Shown: positions 23,169-32,301, counted from the stretch's first letter. The stretch is 64,000 bases of DNA from Streptomyces sp. CA-278952 (GCF_028747205.1 NZ_CP112880.1:1674001-1738000), one strand, 5' to 3'. Numbers and translations are program-made. Notes: generated from the letters alone by a model not told the origin.

Positions 23169-24263
23169 ATGCCCGAACTGCGTGTCGTGGCCGTCTCCAA
23201 CGACGGCACACGACTGGTGCTCAAGGCTGCGGACAGCACGGAGTACACGCTTCCGATCGATGAGCGGCTGCGCGCCGCCGTGCGCAACGACCGCGCCCGG
23301 CTCGGCCAGATCGAGATCGAGGTGGAGAGCCACCTCCGCCCCCGCGACATCCAGGCCCGCATACGGGCCGGCGCCTCCGCGGAGGAGGTCGCCCAGTTCG
23401 CGGGCATCCCCGTCGACCGGGTACGCCGCTTCGAGGGCCCCGTGCTCGCGGAGCGCGCCTTCATGGCCGAACGGGCCCGGAAGACTCCTGTGCGCCGTCC
23501 CGGCGAGAACGCCGGCCCTCAACTCGGCGAGGCGGTGCAGGAGCGCCTCCTCCTGCGCGGCGCCGACAAGGAAACCGTCCAGTGGGACTCGTGGCGTCGC
23601 GACGACGGCACCTGGGAGGTCCTGCTCGTCTACCGGGTCGCGGGTGAGCCGCACTCGGCGAGCTGGACGTACGACCCGCCCAGGCGGCTGGTCCAGGCCG
23701 TGGACGACGAGGCGCGCTCGCTGATCGGCGAGACCGACGACGTCGCCGCGCCCGAGCCCAGCTTCCCGTTCGTTCCCCGGATCGCCCGGCTGCCGCGCGA
23801 CCGGCCGCTGGACCGGAGCCTGGACCGGCAGATCGACCGCGACCGACCGCTGGACCGGGCCCTCGACCGGCAGATCGAGCGGCCCGCCCCGGCCGCCGCC
23901 GAATCCGAGGAGTACGTGAGCACCGCCTCGGCCGGTGAGCGCGACTCGCTGACCAGCCTGCTGGAAGCGGTGCCGAGCTTCCGGGGCGACATGGTCGTCC
24001 CCGAGCGGCCCACCCAGCCCGAGCCGCCCGCGCTCGAACCGGCGGAGGAGGCCGAGGCGGACGAGCCGCCGGCCGCCTCGGCAGGCGCCGGGTCCGCGTA
24101 CGCGGATGTGCTGATGCCCCGGGCGGTGGCCGGTCACCGCGACCGGCTGACCGGGACGACCGACCGTCAGGCGGAGGCGGACGGAGTCCGGCCGGGCCGC
24201 CGGGCCGCGGTGCCGAGCTGGGACGAGATCGTCTTCGGCACCCGGCGCAAGAAGCAGGACTGA
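23169..24263 (+). CDS. sepH: SepH, FtsZ-interacting cell division regulator
   Basis: A 364-residue protein matching Streptomyces SepH. The N-terminal DUF3071 domain (residues 1-165) begins MPELRVVAVSNDGTRLVLKA. A helix-turn-helix-like segment (about 60-105, RIRAGASAEEVAQFAGIPVD) is reported to contact FtsZ, stimulating its GTPase and assembly during sporulation septation (from memory). Residues 200-240 hold short repeats of the form DRPLDRxLDRQIxR. The rest is acidic, Pro-rich and disordered, ending with a conserved PSWDEIVFGTRRKKQD tail. The ATG follows a GGGAGG ribosome-binding site. A long hairpin follows the stop. Confidence 0.93.
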   Translation: MPELRVVAVSNDGTRLVLKAADSTEYTLPIDERLRAAVRNDRARLGQIEIEVESHLRPRDIQARIRAGASAEEVAQFAGIPVDRVRRFEGPVLAERAFMAERARKTPVRRPGENAGPQLGEAVQERLLLRGADKETVQWDSWRRDDGTWEVLLVYRVAGEPHSASWTYDPPRRLVQAVDDEARSLIGETDDVAAPEPSFPFVPRIARLPRDRPLDRSLDRQIDRDRPLDRALDRQIERPAPAAAESEEYVSTASAGERDSLTSLLEAVPSFRGDMVVPERPTQPEPPALEPAEEAEADEPPAASAGAGSAYADVLMPRAVAGHRDRLTGTTDRQAEADGVRPGRRAAVPSWDEIVFGTRRKKQD

Positions 24264-24282
24264 CCGGTCATGACCACCGGTG

Positions 24283-24322
24283 GGAGCGGGGTCCGTACGC
24301 GGTCGCGTACGGACCCCGCTCC
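24283..24322. terminator. Bidirectional terminator, sepH / sulfurtransferase
   Basis: A perfect 18-bp stem with a 4-base loop, followed by CTTTCC on the sepH side, lies between convergent genes. Confidence 0.85.
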
Positions 24323-24371
24323 CTTTCCGTCTCCCCGGCCCCGGCCGACCGCGCGGCCGGGGCCCGCGGGA

Positions 24372-25202
24372 CTACTGGGGCTCGGGCCCCGTGGCGACCG
24401 GCCGGGAGGAGTCCGAGGACCACTCGGACCAGGAGCCGGGGTACAGGACGCCGGTGAAGCCCGCGATCTCCAGGGCCAGCACCTCGTGCGCGCCGGAGAC
24501 CCCGGACCCGCAGTAGACGCCCACGCCTTCGGGGCTTCCCTCCGCGCCCAGGCCGGCGAACCGCGCGGCGAGCCGCTCGGCCGGCAGGTAGCGCCCGTCC
24601 TCGTCGACGTTCTGTGTGGTCGGCGCGGAGACGGCCCCGGGAATGTGGCCGCCGACGCGGTCGATCGGCTCCACATCGCCCCGGTAGCGCTCCGCCGCGC
24701 GCGCGTCCAGCAGCAGACCCGAGCGGGCGAAGGCCGCCGCACTTTCCACGTCCAGTGTGGGCAGGGCCCCCGGCTTCGGCCGGAAATCGCCCGCGGCGGG
24801 GCGCGGGATTCCGGTGGAGAGGTCGCCCGTCCAGGCGGCGAGGCCACCGTCCAGGACCCGTACGTCCTCGTGCCCCGTCCAGCGCAGCAGCCACCAGGCT
24901 CGCGCCGCGGCCCAGCCCAGGCCACCGTCGTACACCACGACCGGCGTGTCCTGGCCGACTCCGGCCCGGCGCATCACGGCCCCGAAGGCCTCCGGGTCCG
25001 GGAGGGGGTGGCGGCCGCCGTCACCCGCCGGTGCCGCCAGTTCCGTATCGAGGTCGACGAAGACCGCGCCGGGCAGGTGACCGGCCTCGTAGTCGGGACG
25101 GCCGTGCGGACCGCCGAGCTGCCAGCGGACGTCCAGGAGCACCGGCGGTCGCGGCCCGGCCGACTCGCTCGCGCATTCGGATGCGGTAATGATGGGCTTC
25201 AT
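24372..25202 (-). CDS. Sulfurtransferase (3-mercaptopyruvate type)
   Basis: A 276-residue protein with two rhodanese domains. The C-terminal domain has the active loop YCGSGVSGAHE, whose Cys carries the persulfide; CG(S/T)GV(S/T) is the 3-mercaptopyruvate sulfurtransferase form, in contrast to CRKGVT of thiosulfate sulfurtransferases. The N-terminal domain (LLDVRWQLGG through the LPGAVFVDLDTELA strand) lacks a Cys and is structural. It transfers sulfane sulfur to thiols or cyanide. The ATG at MKPIITASEC is chosen; another ATG three codons upstream is possible. Divergent from the VOC gene. Confidence 0.88.
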   Translation of the reverse strand: MKPIITASECASESAGPRPPVLLDVRWQLGGPHGRPDYEAGHLPGAVFVDLDTELAAPAGDGGRHPLPDPEAFGAVMRRAGVGQDTPVVVYDGGLGWAAARAWWLLRWTGHEDVRVLDGGLAAWTGDLSTGIPRPAAGDFRPKPGALPTLDVESAAAFARSGLLLDARAAERYRGDVEPIDRVGGHIPGAVSAPTTQNVDEDGRYLPAERLAARFAGLGAEGSPEGVGVYCGSGVSGAHEVLALEIAGFTGVLYPGSWSEWSSDSSRPVATGPEPQ

Positions 25203-25435
25203 GGGTGCCATCCTCGCGCAGCACCACCGGCGCCCGTAACAGCATCGGAAGGGACGGCCGGCGGGAAACCGGCCGTCCTTCGTCGAGAACCCGGACGACG
25301 CGGCGCGGCCGGTGCGTCTCCCGCGCCGGGGGGTGCAAGCATCTGCACGGGGCACGCGGACCGCTTCCCGACCCGGGACGGCATACCCGTCCCGTCCCCC
25401 GCACGGCCAACCGTACGGTCCGAGGAGAGAAGACG

Positions 25436-26236
25436 ATGACCGAGGCCCACGCCCGGCGCACGCCCGGAACACCTTGCTGGGTGAGTCTGATCGTGCACGG
25501 CCTGACCACGACCCAGGAGTTCTACGGGGCCCTGTTCGACTGGGAGTTCCGGCCGGGACCCGAACAACTGGGTCCCTACGTCCGCGGGCTGCTCCACGGG
25601 AAGGAGGTCGCGGGCATCGGCCAGCTGCCGCCCGACCGCCACCTCCCGATCGCCTGGACCACCTACCTCGCCACGGACGACGCCGACGCCACCGCGGAGG
25701 CCGTCCGCTCCTGCGGCGGGACGGTCGGGGTCGGACCGCTGGACGCGGGCAAGGCGGGGCGGCTCGCCATCGCGTCGGACCCGAGCGGGGCGGTCTTCGG
25801 CATCTGGCAGGGCTCGGAGCACATCGGCACCATGACGGCCGGCGTGCCCGGCACCCCGGTCTGGAACGAGCTGGTGACCCGGGAGACCTCGACGGTCGCG
25901 AAGTTCTACCAGACGGTCTTCGGCTACGAGACGGAAGCGGTCGTCTCGGCCGACTTCGACTACCAGACCCTGCACCTGGACGACGTTCCGGTGGCGGCGC
26001 TGCACGGGGTCGGCCACGCGCTGCCGCGCGACCGGGGACCGCACTGGATGACGTACTTCGAGGTCGCCGACACCGACCGGGCCGCGGCCCGGGTGGTGGA
26101 GCTGGGCGGGCGCGTCCTGCAGCCGCCGCGCGAGGGGTTGAGCGGCCGGCTGGCCACGGTCGCGGACCCGGAGGGCGCCGTGTTCACGGTCATCCGGTCC
26201 GCCGCCGGGGGCGGGTCGGCGGAAGGTCAGGGGTAG
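25436..26236 (+). CDS. Two-domain VOC (glyoxalase-fold) protein
   Basis: A 266-residue protein with two tandem vicinal-oxygen-chelate modules (residues 10-130 and 140-262). Both carry the fold's repeats (FYGALFDWEF and FYQTVFGYET; FGIWQ at the end of the first half). Metal-ligand positions are incomplete: the first module has IVHG and no clear Glu, so it may bind a ligand without catalysis, as in the Streptomyces CFP30B-like hydroxylase or bleomycin-resistance-like groups. A GAGGAGAG ribosome-binding site decides the ATG. Convergent with thymidine kinase, with only seven bases between. Confidence 0.85.
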   Translation: MTEAHARRTPGTPCWVSLIVHGLTTTQEFYGALFDWEFRPGPEQLGPYVRGLLHGKEVAGIGQLPPDRHLPIAWTTYLATDDADATAEAVRSCGGTVGVGPLDAGKAGRLAIASDPSGAVFGIWQGSEHIGTMTAGVPGTPVWNELVTRETSTVAKFYQTVFGYETEAVVSADFDYQTLHLDDVPVAALHGVGHALPRDRGPHWMTYFEVADTDRAAARVVELGGRVLQPPREGLSGRLATVADPEGAVFTVIRSAAGGGSAEGQG

Positions 26237-26243
26237 CGGGCGC

Positions 26244-26897
26244 TCAGGCGTCGGAGGCGACCGGCAGGACGTCCGGGGAGAGGCTGCCCGCGCGGGCCGC
26301 GGTCGCGGTCGTGCGGCGGGAGTGGTGACGGCGGCACAGCACCTCGTAACCGACCTCGCCCGCCTGCCGGTTGACGTCGCCGACGACGACCTGGGCGCCC
26401 TCGACCACCATCTCCCCGTCCACGGTGCGGGCGTTGTGCGTGGCGCGGGCGCCGCACCAGCAGAGCGCCTCGACCTGGAGGGCCTCTATCCGGTCGGCCA
26501 GCTCGATCAGCCGCTGGGAGCCGGGGAACAGCTTGGTGCGGAAGTCCGTGGTGATACCGAAGGCGAAGACGTCGAGCCCCAGGTCGTCGACGACGCGGGC
26601 CAGTTGGTCGATCTGCTCCGGGGCGAGGAACTGCGCCTCGTCCACGATCACGTAGTCGACCCGGCCGCCCCGGCTGACCCGGCCGACGATGTGCGCGTAC
26701 AGGTCCATGCCCTCCTCGGCCTCGACGGCGTCCGTCACCAGGCCGAGCCGGGAGGAGAGCTTGCCCTCCCCCGCGCGGTCGTCCCGGGTGAAGATCACGC
26801 CCTGGAGCCCGCGTGCGGAGCGGTTGTGACCGATCTGCAGGGCCAGCGTGCTCTTTCCGCAGTCCATGGTTCCGGAGAAGAACACCAGCTCGGGCAT
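26244..26897 (-). CDS. tdk: Thymidine kinase
   Basis: A 217-residue type II thymidine kinase, phosphorylating thymidine with ATP for salvage. Walker A SGTMDCGKST (residues 8-17), a Walker B-like YVIVDEAQFL with the catalytic Glu, and the lasso/zinc region CWCGARATHN plus a second Cys-His pair near the C-terminus (CRRHH) are visible. The length is typical, with a 20-residue extra tail. The phosphodiesterase gene lies 46 bases upstream on the same strand, so one operon with DUF5998 is likely. Confidence 0.95.
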   Translation of the reverse strand: MPELVFFSGTMDCGKSTLALQIGHNRSARGLQGVIFTRDDRAGEGKLSSRLGLVTDAVEAEEGMDLYAHIVGRVSRGGRVDYVIVDEAQFLAPEQIDQLARVVDDLGLDVFAFGITTDFRTKLFPGSQRLIELADRIEALQVEALCWCGARATHNARTVDGEMVVEGAQVVVGDVNRQAGEVGYEVLCRRHHSRRTTATAARAGSLSPDVLPVASDA

Positions 26898-26943
26898 GAG
26901 GGGGCAAGCACCTTTCGGAGGAGGGTGGGCATGGCGGGAAGGG

Positions 26944-28131
26944 TTACGAGCGTACTTCGAGGAGGGGGACGAGCTGTTCCACGGGGGTCAGGGAGCCGTG
27001 CACGCCGGCCATCGCCGACTCGTGCGGCTCGTTGACGGAGGCCGTGATGATCACGTCGTCGTGGGCGGCGGCGACCACGTCACCGATCCGGCCGTACACC
27101 CGCTCGTCGACCGTCGGCCCGAACCAGCCGGCCGCGATGGCCTCGTCCCGGCTCGCGACCCAGAACTGCTCGCCGAGCACCTCGCGCCAGACGGCCAGGA
27201 CGTCGGCCTGGGCGCCCGGCACCGCGTAGACGTGGCGGGCGCGCCCCTCGCCGCCGAGGAGGGCGACGCCGGCGCGCAGCTCCCAGTCCTCGTCGAAGTC
27301 GATCCGGGACTGCTCGTCGAACGGGATGTCGATCATGCCGTGGTCGGCGGTGATGTAGAGCGCCGAGCGCGGCGGGAGCTGCTCGGCGAGGCGTCGGGCG
27401 AGCCCGTCGACGTACATCAGCTGACCGCGCCAGGCGTCCGAGTCGGTGCCGAAGCGGTGGCCCTTGCCGTCGACCTCGCTGTAGTACGTGTAGACGAGCG
27501 AGCGGTCGCCGGCGGCCAGGCGCTGGGCGGCGACGTCCATCCGGTCCTCGCCGGAGAGCCGGCCGAGGAAGGAGCCGCCGCTGAGCGCGACCTTGGTGAG
27601 GGGGGTCTGCTCGAACGTCGGCGCGGAGACCTGCGCGGTGTGCACGCCCGCGGCGTCGGCGAGCTGGAAGACCGTGGGGTAGGGCTGCCAGACCTTCGGC
27701 GCGGTCCACGGCTTCCAGCGGAGCTGGTTCATCAGCTCGCCGGTCTCCGGGTTGCGCGCGGTGTAGCCGGGCAGGCCGTGCTCGCCGGGCGGCAGCCCCG
27801 TGCCGACCGAGGCGAGCGAGGTGGCGGTGGTGGAGGGGAAGCCCGCGGTGAGGGGGCGGCCGGTGCCTCCGCGCGAGGTGGGGAGGAGGGAGTGCAGGAA
27901 GGGGGCCTCGTCCGGGTGGGCCTTGATCTGCTCCCAGCCGAGGCCGTCGATCAGGAAGACGCAGTTGCGGTCGGCCGGGGTCAGCTCGGGAATCGCGGCC
28001 GTGAAGCCGGGCACTTCCTGTCCGGCGGCGAGTGTCGGCAGCAGGTCGGCGAGCGAGCCGCTGCCGTACTCGGGCACGGGCGCGGTGTCGAGGGGCAGCG
28101 GGACGGGGTCCTGCCAGGCGGGCTGGGCCAT
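26944..28131 (-). CDS. Type I phosphodiesterase/nucleotide pyrophosphatase
   Basis: A 395-residue member of the alkaline phosphatase superfamily (phosphodiest domain). The metal-binding Asp in FLIDGLGWEQ, the nucleophile Thr in FPSTTATSLASVGTG, the His/Asp group in SEVDGKGHRFGTDSDAW and the TADHGMID motif are present, so it should be catalytic. It hydrolyses a phosphodiester or pyrophosphate bond of an unknown substrate. No signal peptide is seen, so it appears cytosolic. The ATG overlaps the DUF5998 stop by one base, showing translational coupling. Confidence 0.9.
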   Translation of the reverse strand: MAQPAWQDPVPLPLDTAPVPEYGSGSLADLLPTLAAGQEVPGFTAAIPELTPADRNCVFLIDGLGWEQIKAHPDEAPFLHSLLPTSRGGTGRPLTAGFPSTTATSLASVGTGLPPGEHGLPGYTARNPETGELMNQLRWKPWTAPKVWQPYPTVFQLADAAGVHTAQVSAPTFEQTPLTKVALSGGSFLGRLSGEDRMDVAAQRLAAGDRSLVYTYYSEVDGKGHRFGTDSDAWRGQLMYVDGLARRLAEQLPPRSALYITADHGMIDIPFDEQSRIDFDEDWELRAGVALLGGEGRARHVYAVPGAQADVLAVWREVLGEQFWVASRDEAIAAGWFGPTVDERVYGRIGDVVAAAHDDVIITASVNEPHESAMAGVHGSLTPVEQLVPLLEVRS

Positions 28132-28727
28132 CAGCGGCCGGTCGCCGCGGTGGCGGCCGTGGCCTCGGAGAGCGACTGGGCGAAGGCGAGGGTCTGGCGC
28201 ACGGCGTCGGGGCCGTCACCGGCCTCGCTGACCCGCAGGCTCAGGTCGTCGGCGGTGGAGCTGCCGGTGTAGCCGTGGTCGGCCTCGCAGTTGGCGTCGC
28301 CGCAGGCGGCGGGTTCCAGGTCGATCCGGGAGACCGCGCCCCAGCCGATGGTGAGGACGACCTCGCGGGGCAAGGTGCCCGGGACGTACTTCTCCGGGTT
28401 GGCCACGACGCGGCTGACCACGACGGAGGAGATCCGCCCCACCTTCACCGACTCGGTGGAGGTGGTGGCGTACGGCGTCGGGGAGCTGGTGTCCGCGGCC
28501 TGCTCGTCGGTGTGGCTGACGATGAACCGGTGCTCGGTCAGGACGAGGACCGTCGCATGGCGGCGCACCTCGTTGGAGTCGAACGTGGTCTCCTGGTGCA
28601 CCAGGTACGAAGCGACCGGTTCCCCGCCGACGGCGGCCTCCACCGCCTCGGCCACGAGGGCCGGGTAGTAGCCGCTGCGCTCGATCGCCGCGCGCAGCCC
28701 CTGGGTCGTCGTACCGGTCTTCGCCAT
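28131..28727 (-). CDS. DUF5998 family protein
   Basis: A 198-residue soluble actinobacterial protein (DUF5998), function unknown. Features: an N-terminal helical part GLRAAIERSGYYPALVAEAVE, a beta-rich core with ETTFDSNEVRRHATVLVLTE, and a later ACGDANCEADHGY segment with two Cys and one His that could bind metal. The ATG at MAKTGTTTQG gives the usual start; the longer open frame upstream lacks coding bias. First gene of the unit with the phosphodiesterase. Confidence 0.85.
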   Translation of the reverse strand: MAKTGTTTQGLRAAIERSGYYPALVAEAVEAAVGGEPVASYLVHQETTFDSNEVRRHATVLVLTEHRFIVSHTDEQAADTSSPTPYATTSTESVKVGRISSVVVSRVVANPEKYVPGTLPREVVLTIGWGAVSRIDLEPAACGDANCEADHGYTGSSTADDLSLRVSEAGDGPDAVRQTLAFAQSLSEATAATAATGR

Positions 28728-28813
28728 GAGCACCATCTTACGGCGGACCGGTGGCTGCCGGGGACGCCCCGGTGGCCGGCGGCGGTCGGTCCCACCGGCG
28801 ACGGGGGTGGGTC

Positions 28814-31777
28814 TCAGTAGTTCGGAAGGCGGCGGGGGCCGAGGTCGCTCCGGGCGGGCGGCGGGGCGAGCCGGACGCTCGCGCCGAGCACCGTCAGTCC
28901 GTGCGGTGCGACGACGACCGGTTCGAGGGCGACGGAGACCACCTCGGGGTGGTCGTCGACCAGCCGGGACAGCCGCAGCAGCAGCTCTTCGAGCGCGGCC
29001 GTGTCGACCGGGGCCGAACCCCGCCAGCCGAACAGCACCGGGGCCGCCCTGATGGACCGGATCAGCTCGGCGGCGTCGCGGTCGGTGGCGGGGACCAGCC
29101 GGTGCGCGGTGTCGCCGAGCAGTTCGGAGGGCGCGCCCGCGAGGCCGAAGGAGAGGACGGCCCCGGCGGCGGCGTCGATGGAGGCGCGGACGACGGTGTC
29201 CACGCCGCGCGGGGCCATCGCCTGGACGACGGGGAGCAGTTCGGCGGGCTTGCCGAGGAGATCGTTCAGCTCTCCGTACGCCCGGCGCAGCGCCTCCTCG
29301 TCGGCGACGTCGAGGCGGACCCCGCCGAGGTCGGCGCGGTGGCGCAGGTGGGGCGCGGTGGTCTTGAGGGCGACCGGGTAGCCGAGCCGGGCCGCCGCGG
29401 CGACTGCCGCCCCGGGGTCCGGGGCGGGCAGGGTGGGGCGGACGGCGATGCCGTAGCGGCCGAGCAGTTCGCGGGCCTCGTCGTGGGTGAGCGGGCGGCC
29501 GCGCGGGTCGGGGGCGGTGGCGAGCTGCGCCTCGATCAGGGCGGCGGCCCCGGGCTCGTCGATGGTGTCGTCGAGGAACTCGGGGATCTTGCCGGGCACG
29601 GCCGCCTGGCGCCGCCACTGGGCGTACTTCACGGCCTCGGCGAGGGCCCGCACGGCGCGTTCGGCGGCGGGGTAGGCGGGGATGCGGCCGGGGCCGTGGC
29701 CCGTGGCGGTCTCCGGGGCGGGGCTCCCGTCCGGGGGGCCGGGGGTGGGGTTCGCTTCCGGGGGGCCGGGGGTGGCCGGGGCGGGGCTTGCCTGCGGGGC
29801 GGCGGGCGCGCCCGGGCCCGTGCTCGGGGCGGGGGTGGTCGAGGAGGAGGTGGCCGTCCGGCTCCGGTCGGCGGCGGGCGTCACCGTGCGGGGGCCTGGC
29901 GCGGCGGTGCTCGACGCGGCGGCCAGCGCCTCGGCGAGGCCGCCGATCTCGACGTGGACGACGGCCACCGGCTTGGCCGCGCCTCCGGCCACGGCCTTGT
30001 GGAGGGCGGTGGCCAGCACCTGTCCGTCACCGGTCTCGGCCTCTCCGTTCTCCCCCACCCACGGGATGGCGGTGACGATCACGGCGTCGCAGGTCCCGTC
30101 CGCCAGCGCCTCGGCCAGCGCGTCCCGGAAATCCTGCGGGGAGGCGGCGGTGGTGAGGTCGATCGGCGGGCGTGGGCGCAGCCCCTCGGCCAGGCAGGCG
30201 TCGTACGTCAACAGGCCGAGGGACTCGGAGTTGCCGAGGATGGCGACCCGGGGTCCGGCCGGGAGCGGCTGGCCCGCCAGCAGGAGTCCGGCGTCGACCA
30301 TCTCGGTCACCGTGTCGACCCGGATGACGCCGGCCTGGCGCATCAGCGCGGAGACCGTGGCGTCGGGGATGCGGCTGACCGGGACGGCGTGGCCGGGCGG
30401 GGTGGAACCGCTGTGCCGGGCCCCCTTGACCACGACGACGGGCTTCACGGCGGCGGTGCGGCGGGCGAGGCGGGTGAACTTGCGGGGGTTGCCGAGCGAT
30501 TCGAGGTAGAGCAGGGCGACGTCGGTGTCCGGGTCCTCGAAGGAGTACTGGAGGAAGTCGTTGCCGGAGACGTCGGCCCGGTTGCCCGCCGAGATGAACG
30601 AGGACAGGCCCGCGCCGCGCCGGTGGAGGCCGGAGAGCAGGGCGATGCCGATCGCGCCGGACTGGGTGAACAGGCCGATCCGGCCGCGGGCGGGCGACTC
30701 GGGGGCGAGCGAGGCGTTCAGCCGGACGGACTCGGCGGTGTTGATGATGCCGAAGGCGTTCGGGCCGATGATCCGCATGCCGTACGAGCGGGCCTGGCGG
30801 ACCAGCTCGCGCTGGAGTTCACGGCCCTCGGCGCCCCGCTCGGCGTATCCGGCGGAGAGGACGACCAGCCCCTGGACTCCGTGCTCCCCGCAGTCGGCGA
30901 CGGCCTCGGGGACCCGGTGGGCGGGGACGGCGATGACCGCGAGGTCGATCCGCTCGTCGATCTCGCCGAGCGAGCGGTGGGCGGGGACGTCGTCGAGGGT
31001 GGTCAGGCCCTCGTCGAAGGCGCGGTTCACCGCGTAACTACGGCCGGTGTAGCCGGCGGCGAGGAGGTTGCGCAGGACGGTGCGGCCCACCCCGCCGGGG
31101 GTGCGGCCGGTGCCGATGACCGCGACGGAGCCGGGGGCGAGCAGACGCTGCACCGAGCGGGCCTCTGCGCGCTGCTCGCGGCCGCGCTGGACGGCGAGGG
31201 ACTTCTCGGTGGGCTCGAGGTCGAGGGTGAGGTGGACGGAGCCGTCCTCGAAGCTGCGGCGCTGGGTGTAGCCGCCGTCCCGGAACACCTTGATCATCTT
31301 GTTGTTGGCGGGGAGCACCTCGGCGGCGAAGCGGCGGATGGAGCGCTCCCGGGCGACGGCGGCGATGTGTTCGAGCAGCGCCGAGGCGACGCCCCGGCCC
31401 TGGTGGGCGTCCTGGACGAGGAAGGCGACCTCGGCCTCGTCGGCGGGGGCGGAGGCGGGGCGGCCCTGGTCGTTGATGCGGTCGTAGCGGACCGTTCCGA
31501 TGAACTCGCCGCCGATCGTGACGGCCAGTCCCACCCGGTCGACGTAGTCGTGATGGGTGAAGCGGTGCACGTCCCGGTCGGATAGGCGCGGATACGGGGC
31601 GAAGAACCGGTAGTACTTCGACTCGTCGGACACCTGCTCGTAGAAGCTGACCAGTCGCTCGGCGTCGTCCGTGGTGATCGGTCTGATGCGCGCGGTGCCC
31701 CCGTCGCGGAGCACCACGTCCGCTTCCCAGTGGTCGGGGTACGCGTGATGCGGACTCTGCTCCGGCGTGGGCTCCAT
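28814..31777 (-). CDS. Protein acyltransferase, N-terminal GNAT plus acyl-CoA synthetase-like domains
   Basis: A 987-residue Pat/AcuA-type enzyme. Residues 20-190 are a GNAT domain (acetyl-CoA loop VQDAHQGRGVASALLEH). Residues 210-620 are CoA-binding and succinyl-CoA-ligase-like domains (SVAVIGTGRTPGGVGRTV, IIGPNAFGI, LFTQSGAIGI). A 75-residue Pro/Ala/Thr linker lies near 640-715, and residues 745-960 form an ATP-grasp-like domain. GNAT comes first, opposite to Salmonella Pat but like the described S. lividans PatA, which acetylates and inhibits acyl-CoA synthetases (from memory). It is expected to acetylate lysines using acetyl-CoA. The ATG at MEPTPEQ is chosen. Confidence 0.9.
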   Translation of the reverse strand: MEPTPEQSPHHAYPDHWEADVVLRDGGTARIRPITTDDAERLVSFYEQVSDESKYYRFFAPYPRLSDRDVHRFTHHDYVDRVGLAVTIGGEFIGTVRYDRINDQGRPASAPADEAEVAFLVQDAHQGRGVASALLEHIAAVARERSIRRFAAEVLPANNKMIKVFRDGGYTQRRSFEDGSVHLTLDLEPTEKSLAVQRGREQRAEARSVQRLLAPGSVAVIGTGRTPGGVGRTVLRNLLAAGYTGRSYAVNRAFDEGLTTLDDVPAHRSLGEIDERIDLAVIAVPAHRVPEAVADCGEHGVQGLVVLSAGYAERGAEGRELQRELVRQARSYGMRIIGPNAFGIINTAESVRLNASLAPESPARGRIGLFTQSGAIGIALLSGLHRRGAGLSSFISAGNRADVSGNDFLQYSFEDPDTDVALLYLESLGNPRKFTRLARRTAAVKPVVVVKGARHSGSTPPGHAVPVSRIPDATVSALMRQAGVIRVDTVTEMVDAGLLLAGQPLPAGPRVAILGNSESLGLLTYDACLAEGLRPRPPIDLTTAASPQDFRDALAEALADGTCDAVIVTAIPWVGENGEAETGDGQVLATALHKAVAGGAAKPVAVVHVEIGGLAEALAAASSTAAPGPRTVTPAADRSRTATSSSTTPAPSTGPGAPAAPQASPAPATPGPPEANPTPGPPDGSPAPETATGHGPGRIPAYPAAERAVRALAEAVKYAQWRRQAAVPGKIPEFLDDTIDEPGAAALIEAQLATAPDPRGRPLTHDEARELLGRYGIAVRPTLPAPDPGAAVAAAARLGYPVALKTTAPHLRHRADLGGVRLDVADEEALRRAYGELNDLLGKPAELLPVVQAMAPRGVDTVVRASIDAAAGAVLSFGLAGAPSELLGDTAHRLVPATDRDAAELIRSIRAAPVLFGWRGSAPVDTAALEELLLRLSRLVDDHPEVVSVALEPVVVAPHGLTVLGASVRLAPPPARSDLGPRRLPNY

Positions 31778-31910
31778 GGGCAAAGCCTACGGCGGGGACC
31801 CCGGTCGCGGAGAGATCGGCGCCCGGGCAGTCTGAGGGGGCCGGACCGGGGCCGCCGGAGCACAGGATCCGGACAGGAGGCCGGGCACAGCACCACGCAC
31901 TGCATGAGAG

Positions 31911-31926
31911 ACTGGTCTAGACAACC
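31911..31926 (+). promoter_or_regulatory. DasR box (dre) upstream of ptsH
   Basis: ACTGGTCTAGACAACC contains the palindrome GGTCTAGAC and fits the DasR consensus AnTGGTCTAGACCAnT at nearly all positions. It lies 23 bases before the ptsH start codon. DasR control of ptsH by amino-sugar phosphates is established in S. coelicolor. Confidence 0.85.
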
Positions 31927-31949
31927 GTTGATATGTGAAGGGCAGAACC

Positions 31950-32231
31950 ATGGCTGAGCGCCGCGTAAACGTCGGTTGGGCCGAGGGCCTGCACGCCCGC
32001 CCCGCTTCCATCTTCGTCCGTGCCGCCACGGCTTCCGGCGTCCCCGTGACGATCGCCAAGTCCGACGGCAACCCGGTGAACGCCGCCTCCATGCTCGCCG
32101 TGCTCGGTCTGGGCGCGCAGGGCGGCGAGGAGATCGTGCTCGCGTCCGACGCGGACGACGCCGAGGCGGCTCTGGACCGGCTCGCGAAGCTGGTCGCCGA
32201 GGGCCTGGAAGAACTTCCCGAGACCGTCTGA
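31950..32231 (+). CDS. ptsH: HPr phosphocarrier protein of the PTS
   Basis: A 93-residue HPr. The phosphorylated His15 lies in EGLHARPAS, and the Ser-46 region is SMLAVLGLGAQGG with Ser47. It carries phosphate from enzyme I to sugar-specific EIIA proteins for N-acetylglucosamine and fructose uptake. An AAGGGC six bases before the ATG decides the start; an in-frame GTG-type start five codons upstream is less likely. A DasR box immediately upstream implies repression relieved by glucosamine-6-phosphate. A hairpin with a short T-rich tail follows. Confidence 0.96.
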   Translation: MAERRVNVGWAEGLHARPASIFVRAATASGVPVTIAKSDGNPVNAASMLAVLGLGAQGGEEIVLASDADDAEAALDRLAKLVAEGLEELPETV

Positions 32232-32268
32232 CCCACGCGACCCGGCCCGGCCGGATTCGACAGGTGCG

Positions 32269-32301
32269 AGAGCCGTGACCCCTTCGAGGGATCACGGCTC
32301 T
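32269..32301 (+). terminator. ptsH terminator
   Basis: A 14-bp near-perfect stem with a TTCG-type loop is followed by a T-rich stretch (CTCTTTCACTTTC), close to a classical intrinsic terminator. Confidence 0.85.
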
